From: CAWJLS01 sp963843755 | GTDB lineage: Bacteria; Acidobacteriota; Thermoanaerobaculia; Multivoradales; DATKCC01 | Direction of reading: 5' to 3' | NCBI GenBank assembly: GCA_963843755.1 | Contig: CAWJLS010000007.1 | Span: 434,001 to 498,000, forward strand | DNA: 64,000 bases | Notes under the pieces: model-generated | What the model was told of the DNA's origin: nothing | What the model saw: the letters and a program-made list of their open reading frames with translations, nothing else | Database searches by the model: none | Part shown: positions 53,270-62,041 of the stretch, piece after piece | Numbering within the stretch: position 1 is the stretch's first letter | Layout of the letters: each line of letters opens with the position of its first letter | Translations under genes and position numbers: made by a program

Positions 53270-54561
53270 CACGCCTCCCCGGGGCGCGGCAGGCGCAGGC
53301 GGGCCAGCGCGCCGCCGCCGGGGCGCTCGGCCAGGGTCAGGGTGCCGCCGTTGGCCCGGGCCAGGGAGCGGGCGATCGGCAGGCCGAGACCCGTGCCCCC
53401 CGCGCGGCCGGTGACGTACGGCTCGAACAGCCGCTCGGGGGCGTCCCCGGGGCCGGCGCCCCGGTCGGCGACGGTGATCTCCACGCCGGCGTCGGCGGTC
53501 CGGGCGGCGAGCTCGACCGGCGCCTCCTCGGGCGATGCCTGGAGGGCGTTGTCCACGAGGTTGACCAGGATCTGGCGCAGGTGCTCGCCGTCCGCCAGGA
53601 TCTCGGCGTCCCGGTCGCCGGTGACGCGCACCCGCGGGCTCAGCGACGCGAGCTCCGCGGCCACCTCCCCGAAGCGGACCGGCCGCGCCTCGGCCCGGGT
53701 CGGCCGGGCGTAGTCGAGCAGGTCGCCCAGCAGGTGCTCCATGCGTTTCGCCTGCTCCAGGATCCGGTCGAGGCTGCCGTCCGTGCCGTCCGTTCCGTCC
53801 CTGCCGTCCCTGTCTTCGAGGCTGCGCTCGAGCAGGAGCTGGCACGACCCCTTGATGGTCGCCAGCGGCGTCCTGAGCTGGTGGGCGAGGCCGGCGCCGG
53901 CCAGGGCCAGCTCCTCCAGGCGCTGGCGCTCCAGCTCGGCCAGGGCCTCGCGCTGGCGACGGACCAGCAGCCGGCCGCCGACCAGCGACAGGGCGACCAG
54001 GGCGGCAGCGGTCAGCACCACCACCGGCAGGAGCAGCAGCTCGCTCCAGGGGGGGCCGAGGGCGGCGGGGGAGGGGACCAGCCGCAGGATGCGCCGTCCC
54101 CGCGGTCCGCCGCCGTGGGCGCCGCCGTGCATTCCCCGTCCCGGGCCTCCGCGCATGCCGGGGAGCGTGCCGCTCGCGGTCCTGCCGGTCGTGTCGCCCG
54201 GCTCGCTGCGCCATGCCGATCCGAGGAACAGGTCGACCTCGAACACCCCGGGTCCGTCCGCGGCGCCGACCGCCGCCTCGGGGACGCCGCCGGGGTCGAG
54301 CAGGGCCAGCCCCCGGAGGAGCCCGTCCGACGCGTCGAGCTCGCGCGCCAGCACGGCCTCGGCGTCGGCGGGCTGGACGTCCCGCAGGGCGATCTCGATC
54401 GACCGGGCTGCCCGGTTCATCCGCCCTTCGAGGGTCAGGGTGCGCCGCTCGGAGCGGGCGGTGGTGGCGGTGGAGGCGAGCAGCAGCAGGGCGATCGCCA
54501 CCACGGTGGCGGCGGAGGGCAGGATCAGGTCCCAGCGCAACCCGCGGTCGTCGCTCGCCAT
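53266..54561 (-). CDS. Sensor histidine kinase with His/Met-rich periplasmic loop
   Basis: 431 residues. Two transmembrane segments (about 13-32 and 175-198) enclose a periplasmic domain whose end carries GMRGGPGRGMHGGAHGGG (about 135-152), a possible metal site. The kinase core has His227 (AGLAHQLRTPLATIK), NLVDNALQAS and GTGLGLPIARSLARA. A repeat RDGRDGTDGTDGS lies between the DHp helices. ATG 54561 is 6 nt after a TAGATT hexamer. Partner of the sigma-54 regulator; the pair resembles ZraSR, which senses envelope and metal stress. Confidence 0.9.
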
Positions 54562-54567
54562 GGCATC

Positions 54568-54573
54568 AATCTA
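54568..54573 (-). promoter_or_regulatory. -10-like element of the sigma-54 kinase/regulator operon
   Basis: TAGATT on the minus strand ends 6 nt before ATG 54561, so a transcript would be leaderless. The -35 position (54591-54596) falls inside the left half of the palindrome at 54591-54635, so the regulator could affect its own operon. Confidence 0.4.
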
Positions 54574-54590
54574 TCGGAACCCGGCCGCCC

Positions 54591-54635
54591 CTGCACCGGC
54601 TGCAGGTGGGGCTGCACGCCCTGCAGTCGGTGCAG
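54591..54635. promoter_or_regulatory. Palindromic upstream activator site
   Basis: CTGCACCGGCTGCAGG (54591-54606) and CCTGCAGTCGGTGCAG (54620-54635) are inverted copies with 15 of 16 matches, separated by 13 bp. The site is about 80-120 bp upstream of a sigma-54 promoter, the normal distance for an enhancer of an NtrC-family regulator. It sits between the divergent kinase and secreted-protein genes. The binding protein is inferred to be the regulator at 51875-53269. Confidence 0.65.
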
Positions 54636-54713
54636 GCGAGGGCGCCCCGGCGGATGGCGGTGGATCGATGGACAACTCGAGTAAATTCAGTCACTTGCGC
54701 CGATCCGTGCCGG

Positions 54714-54729
54714 TGGCACCGAGGTTGCT
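54714..54729 (+). promoter_or_regulatory. Sigma-54 (-24/-12) promoter
   Basis: TGGCAC-N5-TTGCT, with the invariant GG (54715-54716) and GC (54727-54728) ten bases apart. This matches the RpoN consensus TGGCACG-N4-TTGCW except that the seventh base is C rather than G. The expected start site is near 54740, about 50 nt before ATG 54790, and a GAGGAA-type ribosome site lies before that ATG. Confidence 0.8.
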
Positions 54730-54789
54730 CTTCCCGTAGAGCGACCGGCCGCATGACGCGGCAGGGACCGAAACCGAGGAAAGCACACC

Positions 54790-55350
54790 ATGAACCGACA
54801 CTTCATCGCCCTGACGTCCGCCCTCACCCTCCTGGTCGCCCTCGCGGTCGTGGCGGCCCCTGCCCAGGCGAGGATGAGAGGTCCGCAGATCGACCCGTCG
54901 ACCCGCGCCGAAGTCCAGGGGACCGTGGTCGAGCTCCAGACCGCTCGCGGCGAAGGCATGCCGACGTTGGTGATCGACTCCGGCCAGGGCAAGCCGATGA
55001 CCGTCCGTCTGGGGCCCGCCTGGTACCTCGACAAGAGCGGCTTCAAGGCCGCCGCCGGCGACCAGGTCCACCTGGTCACCTACCAGTGCCCGAGCTCTGA
55101 CGCCGACGCCGTGGCCGGCTCGGTCGAGAACCTGACCAACGGCGACACTCTCAACCTGCGGGACGACCAGGGGGTGCCGGAATGGATGGGCTCCGGCAAG
55201 GGCATGCACGGAATGCACGGCAAAGGGATGATGGGTCGCGGCCAGGGCATGATGGGCAACGGGCAGGGCATGGTGGGGCAGGGCGGTCAGGGGAAGGGCC
55301 CCGGCGGCGGCTCCGGTCGCACCTGCCCGCGCAACGGCGCCAGCCGCTGA
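54790..55350 (+). CDS. Secreted Met/His/Gly-rich protein, probable target of the sigma-54 system
   Basis: 186 residues. A signal peptide (LTLLVALAVVAAPAQA) is followed by a beta-type domain of about 100 residues (EVQGTVVELQTARGEGMPTL, VRLGPAWYLDKSGFK) similar to periplasmic OB-like proteins. The C-terminus is rich in Met, His and Gly (GKGMHGMHGKGMMGRGQGM and on, residues 136-165), suited to binding copper or other soft metals. A Cys pair remains at 100 and 179. Driven by the sigma-54 promoter, it may act like ZraP or a metal-sequestering protein, but the domain is different. Confidence 0.75.
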   Translation: MNRHFIALTSALTLLVALAVVAAPAQARMRGPQIDPSTRAEVQGTVVELQTARGEGMPTLVIDSGQGKPMTVRLGPAWYLDKSGFKAAAGDQVHLVTYQCPSSDADAVAGSVENLTNGDTLNLRDDQGVPEWMGSGKGMHGMHGKGMMGRGQGMMGNGQGMVGQGGQGKGPGGGSGRTCPRNGASR

Positions 55351-55415
55351 GCGCTCCGGCCTGACGGCTCCGACGAGTCGCCGCCGAGCCTGCACGCACT
55401 CCCGCCGGCGACTCC

Positions 55416-55444
55416 GGTCCCCGGGGTTCGAACCCCCGGGGACC
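55416..55444. terminator. Strong bidirectional terminator
   Basis: GGTCCCCGGGG (55416-55426) pairs with CCCCGGGGACC (55434-55444), an 11-bp GC stem with a 7-nt loop, followed by GTTTG. It separates two convergent genes. Confidence 0.75.
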
Positions 55445-55454
55445 GTTTGCCGTC

Positions 55455-57116
55455 TTAGTCCACCGGCACCTCCCGCGCGGCCCGGGCCAGCACCGTCGCC
55501 GACGCACCCCCCACCCGCTCATAGGCGGCGACGAACCGGTCGGTCTCGGCCGCCCGGTGCTCGCCCAGGTTGTGAGCCCAGCGGTAGCCGACCGGCTGGT
55601 ACCAGAGCTCGGCCTGGAGGCTGAACGGACCGCGGGCGCTCCCCAGGTCGATCTCGAGCCGCACCCGGTCGCCCCCGGCGGCGAAGTCCTCGTCACCGGA
55701 CGCCGCGCCGAGCACCGCGACGTCGTCCTCGGCGGTCGCCTTGTCAAACCCCTCGGGCAGCAGGCGGTTGTCCTTGACGAACCGGACCGCGGCGATCAGT
55801 CCGGTGGTCACCGCGCCGTCGCTGTCCGCCATGATCGCCTCGTAGACCTGCACCTGGTCGGCCCGGTCGATCGTCCGGTGATGGGGCTCGTAACGGGTCG
55901 GGTCGAGGTCGTTGTCGTTGCCCTCGATCCGGCCGTCCCCACCCAGCGCGCCGGACTCGAAGACCACGGCGCCGGCCGCGTCGCGCACCACCAGGTGGAG
56001 CCACGCGCGCCGGGACGGATAGGCGGTCGGCAGCTTGTGGCCGGCCAGGCTCGTCACCGTGACCTCCGCCACCAGCCGCCCGTCGGAGACGCCGGCCCGG
56101 TCGATCCGCAGGCGCGCGGCGGACGTCTCCAGGTGCTCCACGGTGCGCCGCGCCGCGGTGTCGAGCTCCTGAGGCAGCGCCGCGACGCCCAGGGTCGCCC
56201 GGTCGGCGTTGAAGACCCGGGGCATCAGGAAGTTGCCACCGCGGAACACGTGGCGCGAGAAGTGGGTGCGTGGCACGCCGAGCACGCCGGTGATCGCCAT
56301 CGCACCGTCGACCACCGGCAGGTGGCACGCCTGGCAGCTCTGGCTGTCGGGGTAGGCGCTGTGGCGCCACTCGAGGTAGGGCACCTGTTCGGGTAGCTCG
56401 CCCACCACCGTGCCGCCCGGACCGCGGGCGTGGGTGTAGAGCGTGTGGCAGGTGGCGCACAGCGCGGAGCTCTGGATGTGATCCGCCCGGGTCGGCGCGA
56501 AGCCGGAGGAGGAGCGCATGATCTCCGCGCGGGCGTCGTCGACCGTGAACGGGCCGAACAGCTCCCGGGGCCTCTGGCCGACGGCGGCGGCGCCCAGGCC
56601 GGGCGGCAGCGGCGTGACCGTGTCGATCGAGAACCCGGCGACGAAGCTCGACGGCTCGCCCAGCCGGTCGGCGCGGATCTGGTGACAGACGGTGCAGGAG
56701 ACGCCGTCCGCGGCGAGCAGCGCCGCCGGCGTCACAGCGGTGCCGATAGGCAGGTTGGCGAACACCTGGCCCTGGCTGCCGGCGGTCTTGGCCTCGAAGC
56801 GCATCATCGGCATGTGGCACGCCGAGCACTCGTCCTGGATCGCGGCCGCGGACTCCGGGTGCTCCAGGGTCTCTCGGCGAACCGCCGCCTGCCAGTATGG
56901 GTCGCGGGCCGCGTTGGCCATCATCGAGGCGCGCCAGTCGGTTCCCAGGGAGACGTCCTGGCCGGCCGGGGTCACCAGGCCGTTGTGGCAGCCCATGCAG
57001 CGATCGGCGGTGACGAACAGCGTCGCGGCCGGGGCGCCCTGGGGGGCTGCCGGGCCTGCCGTGACGGTCAGGGAGAGGAACAGGATCGTGGCGGCGAGCG
57101 GTCGGGATCGTGTCAT
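55455..57116 (-). CDS. Exported pentahaem cytochrome c
   Basis: 553 residues. Signal peptide (ATILFLSLTVTAG) and five haem motifs: CMGCH (40-44), CSACH (97-101), CTVCH (141-145), CATCH (220-224) and CQACH (261-265). The C-terminal 270 residues have no haem motif and look beta-rich (RLVAEVTVTSLAGHKLPTAY), as in the multihaem proteins that carry an Ig-like or cytochrome-associated domain. It is a periplasmic or outer-surface electron carrier. It follows the cytochrome-barrel gene by 5 bp, so the pair is an operon. Confidence 0.85.
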   Translation of the reverse strand: MTRSRPLAATILFLSLTVTAGPAAPQGAPAATLFVTADRCMGCHNGLVTPAGQDVSLGTDWRASMMANAARDPYWQAAVRRETLEHPESAAAIQDECSACHMPMMRFEAKTAGSQGQVFANLPIGTAVTPAALLAADGVSCTVCHQIRADRLGEPSSFVAGFSIDTVTPLPPGLGAAAVGQRPRELFGPFTVDDARAEIMRSSSGFAPTRADHIQSSALCATCHTLYTHARGPGGTVVGELPEQVPYLEWRHSAYPDSQSCQACHLPVVDGAMAITGVLGVPRTHFSRHVFRGGNFLMPRVFNADRATLGVAALPQELDTAARRTVEHLETSAARLRIDRAGVSDGRLVAEVTVTSLAGHKLPTAYPSRRAWLHLVVRDAAGAVVFESGALGGDGRIEGNDNDLDPTRYEPHHRTIDRADQVQVYEAIMADSDGAVTTGLIAAVRFVKDNRLLPEGFDKATAEDDVAVLGAASGDEDFAAGGDRVRLEIDLGSARGPFSLQAELWYQPVGYRWAHNLGEHRAAETDRFVAAYERVGGASATVLARAAREVPVD

Positions 57117-57121
57117 GGCAA

Positions 57122-58288
57122 TCACCACCCTTCGAAGAGTCCGCCGTCGAACCAGTCCCACAGCACGTACACCAGGGCCGAGGTCTCGCGGACGTCGGTG
57201 TCGTTCAACGGGATGCGCAGCGCGACGTCCAGGCGGACGTGCTGGCGGTCGGAGAGGGTCACGTGGACCTGCGGTACGGCGTCCCAGTCGGTGGTCGCAC
57301 CGCCTTCGAGCTCCCGTGCCGCAAGGAGCTCGACCATGGGTGCCCACAGCCGGTCCCACCGCCCCTGGCGGAAGCTGCGGCCGAGGGCCAGACGGCAGAA
57401 GCCCTCCTCGGTCGCCCGCTGCGTGTCGGTCGGTAGCTCGAACCCGGCCTGGCCGTGAAGGAAGAAGTGAGCCGGCAGGATCTGTCCGTAGGAGACGAAC
57501 GGCTCGAAGATCACCGTCCCCTTGCCGAACCCGCGGTCCTGGTCACCGGTGGGCAGGATCACCTCGCCGGTGACGCTCCAGATCGTGCCCCGGTCGAGAC
57601 TGGCGAAGAGGGTGTGCTTGACCCCCGTGGCCACGTCGCCGATGCCGGAGGCCCAGCGGGTCGTCCCGTCGTCCTCGGCGCCCGGGCCCGGTGCGGCCTG
57701 CTCCTCCCACGCCAGCGGCACGACCAGCTCGAACTGGGAGCGGGGGCCGAACCGTTGCTCGTAGACGATCTCCGCCTCCACCTGGTCGTCGCCCTCGGTC
57801 CTGACGGTCAAGGTGAAGACGGCCTCGTCCTCCGGATAGGCCTTTTCGGTGAACATCGCCCGGGGCAGGTTGAGCTCGCCCCGCGGCCAGCGCGGGTCGG
57901 CACAGAAGGTGCGGATGTGGTCGAGGGCGCCCTCGATCTGCTCGGGCGTCAGGGCGCTGCCGAAGGCCGGCATGAGCACTGTGAAGCCGCGTGCCGGGCC
58001 GCCGTGGGTGACGACCGACGCCCAATCGGGGTTCGGCTCGCGGGTGGCGAAGTTGCAGTCGGTGAAGTCGGGCAGCGGCTGGGCGAAGCCCACCTGGCTG
58101 CGCAGGGCGCCCGCGCCGTCGCCGCCGTGGCAGTTGGCGCAGGCGGCGCGGTAGAGCGCCGCGCCCGTCAGGGAAGCGAGCTCCGGTGGTTGGTCGGCCC
58201 CGCTGCCCGAGACGGCGCCCGGGACGGTCAGCGCGGCGCAGAACAGCAGGACCGCGAGAACGGTCCTATCGGTACTGGTCCTTTCCAT
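57122..58288 (-). CDS. Cytochrome c fused to a beta-barrel-like domain
   Basis: 388 residues. Signal peptide, then a monohaem cytochrome c domain (40-140) with CANCH (50-54) and the axial Met region in LMPAFGSALTPEQ. From about residue 165 on the sequence alternates in beta strands with aromatic girdle residues and ends in a final strand with LVYVLWDWFDGGLFEGW, like outer-membrane barrels of the transporter/DUF3034-type. GGAGG precedes ATG 58288. With the pentahaem protein it could move electrons across the outer membrane. This is inference from architecture; the strand count is not verified. Confidence 0.72.
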   Translation of the reverse strand: MERTSTDRTVLAVLLFCAALTVPGAVSGSGADQPPELASLTGAALYRAACANCHGGDGAGALRSQVGFAQPLPDFTDCNFATREPNPDWASVVTHGGPARGFTVLMPAFGSALTPEQIEGALDHIRTFCADPRWPRGELNLPRAMFTEKAYPEDEAVFTLTVRTEGDDQVEAEIVYEQRFGPRSQFELVVPLAWEEQAAPGPGAEDDGTTRWASGIGDVATGVKHTLFASLDRGTIWSVTGEVILPTGDQDRGFGKGTVIFEPFVSYGQILPAHFFLHGQAGFELPTDTQRATEEGFCRLALGRSFRQGRWDRLWAPMVELLAARELEGGATTDWDAVPQVHVTLSDRQHVRLDVALRIPLNDTDVRETSALVYVLWDWFDGGLFEGW

Positions 58289-58505
58289 GACTGGCTCCCA
58301 CCTCCTCGTGGTTCGTTCCACGGTTTCGGCGGTCGCCGGCCCGGTCAGCCCCGCCGGAGCTCGCGGCAGGCGCGAGAATCCGGTCGGATCGACCTCGACC
58401 TCAGGAGTGCCCCGGCGACCAGGACGGCCGCCCCTCCATTGAAGGTAAGGGTATGGCCTGGAGGCGCCGCGCGCGACGTCAGGGCGGGGAGTCGGCGAGT
58501 TCCCG

Positions 58506-58530
58506 CCGGGTAGGTCGGCTTCCTACCCGG
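58506..58530. terminator. Hairpin 3' of the aldo/keto reductase gene
   Basis: CCGGGTAGG (58506-58514) pairs with CCTACCCGG (58522-58530), 27 bp beyond the stop of the reductase gene (minus strand). The rest of 58289-58557 holds the upstream region of the cytochrome operon and no gene. Confidence 0.45.
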
Positions 58531-58557
58531 GAGGAGGTGGCAAAGGAGCCGCGGGGC

Positions 58558-59697
58558 TCAGACGTCGTTGAGGTCGTAGCGCATGATCGAGGCGTGGCGC
58601 CCGCCGGGAACCCGCTCCAGGGCGTAGACGTCGCCCGCCGGCCCGGTGGCCCGCGCCACCACCCCCTCGATCGCCGCCCGGTCCTCCCCATCGAGCTCCA
58701 GGCGGAACGCCTCGAGCGTCCGGTCCAGGTGGCGGGCGCCGGTCGTCCCGACGATCGCCGCCGCCACCCCGGGCCGGTCGAGCACCCAGCGCAGGGCGAC
58801 GGTCGAGAGCGCCACGCCGTGGCGCCTGCCGATTCGCCGGAGCACGGCGAGCAGCTCCTGGACCAGCTCCCAGGGGCCGAGCTCGTCGAGGATCAGCCGG
58901 TACTTGGTGAGCGATCGGTTGGCCAGATCCTCGGCCGCCACGTCCGGCTCCGGCGCGCCGGCCCAGCGTTCGGAGAGGAAGCCGCCGGCGAGCGCGCCAT
59001 AGCAGAGCAGGCCGACCCCCCGGGCGCGGGCCAGGTCGGTCAGGGCGTGCTCGGGGCGGCGGTCGACCACCGAGTACTGGGTCTGGTGGGAGACGATCTC
59101 GATCCCGGAGTCGAGCAGCGCGGCCAGGTGGGGCGCGTCGAAGTTGGTCACCCCCACGTGGCGGACCTTCCCCTCCCGGCGCAGGGCGTCGAGCCAGCCG
59201 GCGGCCTCGACGGCTCCGGGGACCCGGTAGTCCCACCAGTGGAGCTGGACCAGGTCGAGCCGCTCGACCCCCAGGCGGCCGAGGGAGCGTTCGACGATCG
59301 CCGTGAGATCGCGGCGGGTGAGGCCGGGCAGCGCCGCCAGGTCGGGGACCAGCTTGGTGTGGACCTGGAGCGGCGGCGGCGCCAGGTCGCCGCCACGGCG
59401 CCGCCAGGCGCGGAGGACGTCGCCCAGGAGGTCTTCGACGCCGGTGTAGATGTCGGCGCAGTCGAAGGTGGTGAGGCCGGCCTCGGCCCGCCGCAGCAGC
59501 CCCTCGATCGCCTCGTCCCGGTCGCCGGCGCCCCGCCGGTGGCCGTCCGAGAGCTGCCAGGTGCCGTTGATCACCCGCGCGATCGAGTAGCCGGGGGCGA
59601 GCTCGATCCGCTCGACAGAGCCTTTCGAGCCGAGGGACTCGGAGGCTCCCGGCGGTCCGGAGGCGCCCGCCTCCGGACCTCTCCCGCCGCCACTCAT
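58558..59697 (-). CDS. Aldo/keto reductase
   Basis: 379-residue cytoplasmic NAD(P)H-dependent oxidoreductase with a TIM-barrel fold. Catalytic residues are in FDCADIYTGVEDLLG (Asp and Tyr), HTKLVPD (Lys) and LVQLHWWDYR (His). The final RPGVAAAIVGTTGARHL matches the cofactor-binding end. The N-terminal 30 residues are Gly/Ser/Pro-rich and may not be conserved. It overlaps the TIGR04076 gene by 4 bp (59694-59697). Substrate unknown. Confidence 0.9.
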   Translation of the reverse strand: MSGGGRGPEAGASGPPGASESLGSKGSVERIELAPGYSIARVINGTWQLSDGHRRGAGDRDEAIEGLLRRAEAGLTTFDCADIYTGVEDLLGDVLRAWRRRGGDLAPPPLQVHTKLVPDLAALPGLTRRDLTAIVERSLGRLGVERLDLVQLHWWDYRVPGAVEAAGWLDALRREGKVRHVGVTNFDAPHLAALLDSGIEIVSHQTQYSVVDRRPEHALTDLARARGVGLLCYGALAGGFLSERWAGAPEPDVAAEDLANRSLTKYRLILDELGPWELVQELLAVLRRIGRRHGVALSTVALRWVLDRPGVAAAIVGTTGARHLDRTLEAFRLELDGEDRAAIEGVVARATGPAGDVYALERVPGGRHASIMRYDLNDV

Positions 59698-60113
59698 GGC
59701 GCGCCCTCCCGCTCTTTGTCCGGCAGGTCTCCGTCCGGGGCCCGGGCCCCGCCGGCCTCGTCCCCGGGCCCGGCGGGGAGGGGGACCACCGTGACCTCGC
59801 CGTGGCGGAACGTGCGCCGGCGCACCCGGGTGATGCGGAAGACGGCGCCGCAGTGGGGGTCGGGGCAGGCGACGTCGGTGTCGGTGGTCATCCAGTCGTT
59901 CGGGTCGGTCTCGCGCTGCTTGGCCGGCAGCAGGGGGAGCAGCGCGGCCAGCGGGTAGATGGGGAAGCTCTGGCCGGGCGGCAGGGTGAGGTTCTCGCCG
60001 GAGAGCTCGAAGGAGTCGCCCGGCCGGTGGTTGCACACCATCTCGTCCGGCTCGCCGGCCACCTCCACCCGCAGGTCGTAGAGGGTGAACTCGTCCTTCG
60101 TCGGTTCGCTCAT
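59694..60113 (-). CDS. TIGR04076 family protein
   Basis: 139 residues. The conserved part is YDLRVEVAGEPDEMVCNHRPGD, continuing to FELSGENLTLPPGQSFPIYPLAALLPLLPAKQ in pieces (residues 10-70), and a C-terminal Cys pair (CPDPHCG) that may bind metal. TIGR04076 proteins occur next to aldo/keto reductases in many genomes, as here. Function unknown. A TACTCT hexamer (minus strand, 60128-60123) precedes ATG 60113 by 9 nt. Confidence 0.83.
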   Translation of the reverse strand: MSEPTKDEFTLYDLRVEVAGEPDEMVCNHRPGDSFELSGENLTLPPGQSFPIYPLAALLPLLPAKQRETDPNDWMTTDTDVACPDPHCGAVFRITRVRRRTFRHGEVTVVPLPAGPGDEAGGARAPDGDLPDKEREGAP

Positions 60114-60220
60114 GGAAAGGGGAGAGTACCGCACCCGTGGTAGCCTGCGCGGCGCGTCCCCGCCCCATTCGCGCCGCGACGCGCGCGCGATTCGACCGCG
60201 GTTCGACCCCGAGACCCCAG

Positions 60221-61654
60221 ATGAGCGAACCCGCCGCACCCGCCCGGCCTCCGCTCCGCTTCTACGGCGGCGTGGCCGGGGCCCTGCTGCCGTTCGCCCT
60301 GTTCTTGGGCGGCGTCACCTGGCTGGCCCTGTCCGGCGCCCCGGACGAGCGCGGCTTCTGGCCGGTGCTGCTCGCCGCCCTGGCGCTCGCCGTGCTGCTC
60401 GCCCGCGACCGGCGGGCGTACGCCGACGCGGCGATCGCCGGCATGAGCCAGCCGATCGTCATGGTGATGATCCTGGCCTGGCTGCTGGCCGGCGTCCTCG
60501 CCGCCCTGATGAACGCCAGCGGCTTCGTCGAGGCCCTGGTCTGGGCGGCCCGCGCGGCCGGCGTGTCGGGCGGCGGCTTCGCGGCGGCGGCCTTCGTCCT
60601 GGCGGCGATCGTCTCCACCGCCACCGGCACCAGCCTGGGGACGCTGCTGCTGGCGGCGCCGCTGCTCTACCCGGCGGGCGCGGCCCTCGGCGCCGATCCG
60701 GTCTGGCTGCTCGGGGCGATCCTGGGCGGGGCGACCTTCGGCGACAACGTCTCGCCGGTGTCGGACACGACCATCGCCTCGGCGACCACCCAGGGGGCCG
60801 ACCTGGGCGGGGTGGTGCGCAGCCGCATGCGCTACGCCCTGCCCGCGGCGGCGGTGGCGCTGGTCCTCTATGCCGTGCTCGGCGGGGCTTCGCCCGGCGC
60901 CGGCGCCTTGACCGGGACTGGGACCGGGGTCGGGGCCGCGGGGGCGGGCGGGCTGCCGCCGCTGGCGGCAACGCCGCGGGGCCTGCCGATGCTGGCCGCG
61001 CCGGCGCTGGTGATCTTCCTGCTGCTCCGGCGCCGGCACCTGCTCGAAGGGCTGCTCGCCGGCATCGCGGCGGCCCTCGGCCTGGGGCTGGTCCTGGGCC
61101 TGATCGCCCCCGCCCAGGTGCTCTACGTCGACGCCGAGCGCTTCGTCGCCCGGGGGCTGATCGTCGACGGCATGGAGCGGGGGATCGGCGTGTCCGTCTT
61201 CACCATCCTGCTGATGGGGCTGGTCGGCGGGCTGGAGGCGACCGGGCTGCTCGAACGGCTGGTCGCCCTGGCCGAGGGACGCACGCGGAGCGCCCGCGGC
61301 GGCGAGCTGTGGATCTTCGGCGCGGTCTCGGCGGCGGTGCTGCTGACCACCCACTCGGTGGTCGGCATCCTGACCGTGGGGGATTTCACCCGGCGGACCG
61401 GCGAGCGTTTCGGCATCGGCGCCTACCGGCGGTCCAACCTGCTCGACGTGACCGCCTGCACCTATCCGTTCCTGCTGCCGTACTGCATCCCGACCATCCT
61501 GGCGGCGAGCACCACGGTCAGCGGCGCGGCGTTCGGCATGCCGCGCATCTCACCGTTCGCCGCCGGGATGGCGAACCTCCACTCCTGGGCGCTTCTGGGG
61601 ACGATCCTGATCGCCGTCCTGACCGGCTACGGCCGGACGGCGGGGGAGTCGTGA
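60221..61654 (+). CDS. NhaC-type Na+/H+ antiporter
   Basis: 477 residues with about 11-12 hydrophobic segments. It contains STATGTSLGTLL, the sequence GGATFGDNVSPVSDTTIASATT, and TTHSVVGILTVGDF, typical of NhaC antiporters that expel sodium in exchange for protons. A Gly/Ala-rich cytoplasmic loop (about residues 230-245) is not conserved. ATG 60221 is the only start that gives a normal N-terminus. Its stop lies 15 bp from that of the convergent RRM gene. Confidence 0.88.
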   Translation: MSEPAAPARPPLRFYGGVAGALLPFALFLGGVTWLALSGAPDERGFWPVLLAALALAVLLARDRRAYADAAIAGMSQPIVMVMILAWLLAGVLAALMNASGFVEALVWAARAAGVSGGGFAAAAFVLAAIVSTATGTSLGTLLLAAPLLYPAGAALGADPVWLLGAILGGATFGDNVSPVSDTTIASATTQGADLGGVVRSRMRYALPAAAVALVLYAVLGGASPGAGALTGTGTGVGAAGAGGLPPLAATPRGLPMLAAPALVIFLLLRRRHLLEGLLAGIAAALGLGLVLGLIAPAQVLYVDAERFVARGLIVDGMERGIGVSVFTILLMGLVGGLEATGLLERLVALAEGRTRSARGGELWIFGAVSAAVLLTTHSVVGILTVGDFTRRTGERFGIGAYRRSNLLDVTACTYPFLLPYCIPTILAASTTVSGAAFGMPRISPFAAGMANLHSWALLGTILIAVLTGYGRTAGES

Positions 61655-61669
61655 CGGGGCGGTCGCCCG

Positions 61670-62041
61670 CTACAGGCTGCGCTTCTTGCCGCGCAGGTTC
61701 CGGCGGCTGCCCTTCGGCTTCGACGGGCGGATGTTCCCGTTCGGGTCGAACGGAGAGCCGCCGCCGCCGCGGGGAGCCATCGGCGGACGCGGGGCGCGCT
61801 CCTGGGCCTCATTGACCCGGATCGCCCGCCCGCCGATCTCCTTGCCGTCGAGCTTCTCGATGGCCTGCTGCACGCCCTCGGCGTCCGTGAACTCGACGAA
61901 CGCGAAGCCGCGCGGCCGGCCGCTGGCGCGGTCGACCGGAATGAACACCTCCTGGACCTCCCCGACCTCGCCGAAGACTTTCTCGAGCTCGTTCTGCGTG
62001 GTCTGGAAGTTCAGGTTCCCGACGAAGACTTTGTGACTGAT
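61670..62041 (-). CDS. RRM RNA-binding protein, probable ATC start
   Basis: 123 residues. One RNA-recognition motif: RNP2 is KVFVGNLNF (4-12) and RNP1 is RGFAFVEF (about 44-51), with GKEIGGRAIRVNEA. A basic Gly/Arg/Pro tail follows, as in cold-inducible bacterial RNA-binding proteins. No ATG, GTG or TTG lies at the right place: GGGAGGA is followed 4 nt later by ATC-AGT-CAC-AAA, where homologues start MSHKV or MATKI. The reading frame stays open upstream to 62341, so a longer form is possible but has no family similarity. Confidence 0.72.
   Translation of the reverse strand: MSHKVFVGNLNFQTTQNELEKVFGEVGEVQEVFIPVDRASGRPRGFAFVEFTDAEGVQQAIEKLDGKEIGGRAIRVNEAQERAPRPPMAPRGGGGSPFDPNGNIRPSKPKGSRRNLRGKKRSL

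Noticed and set aside
55416..55444. tRNA fragment (GGTTCGAACC resembles a T loop)
   Set aside because: No acceptor, D or anticodon arms can be built around it; it is a simple hairpin between convergent genes.
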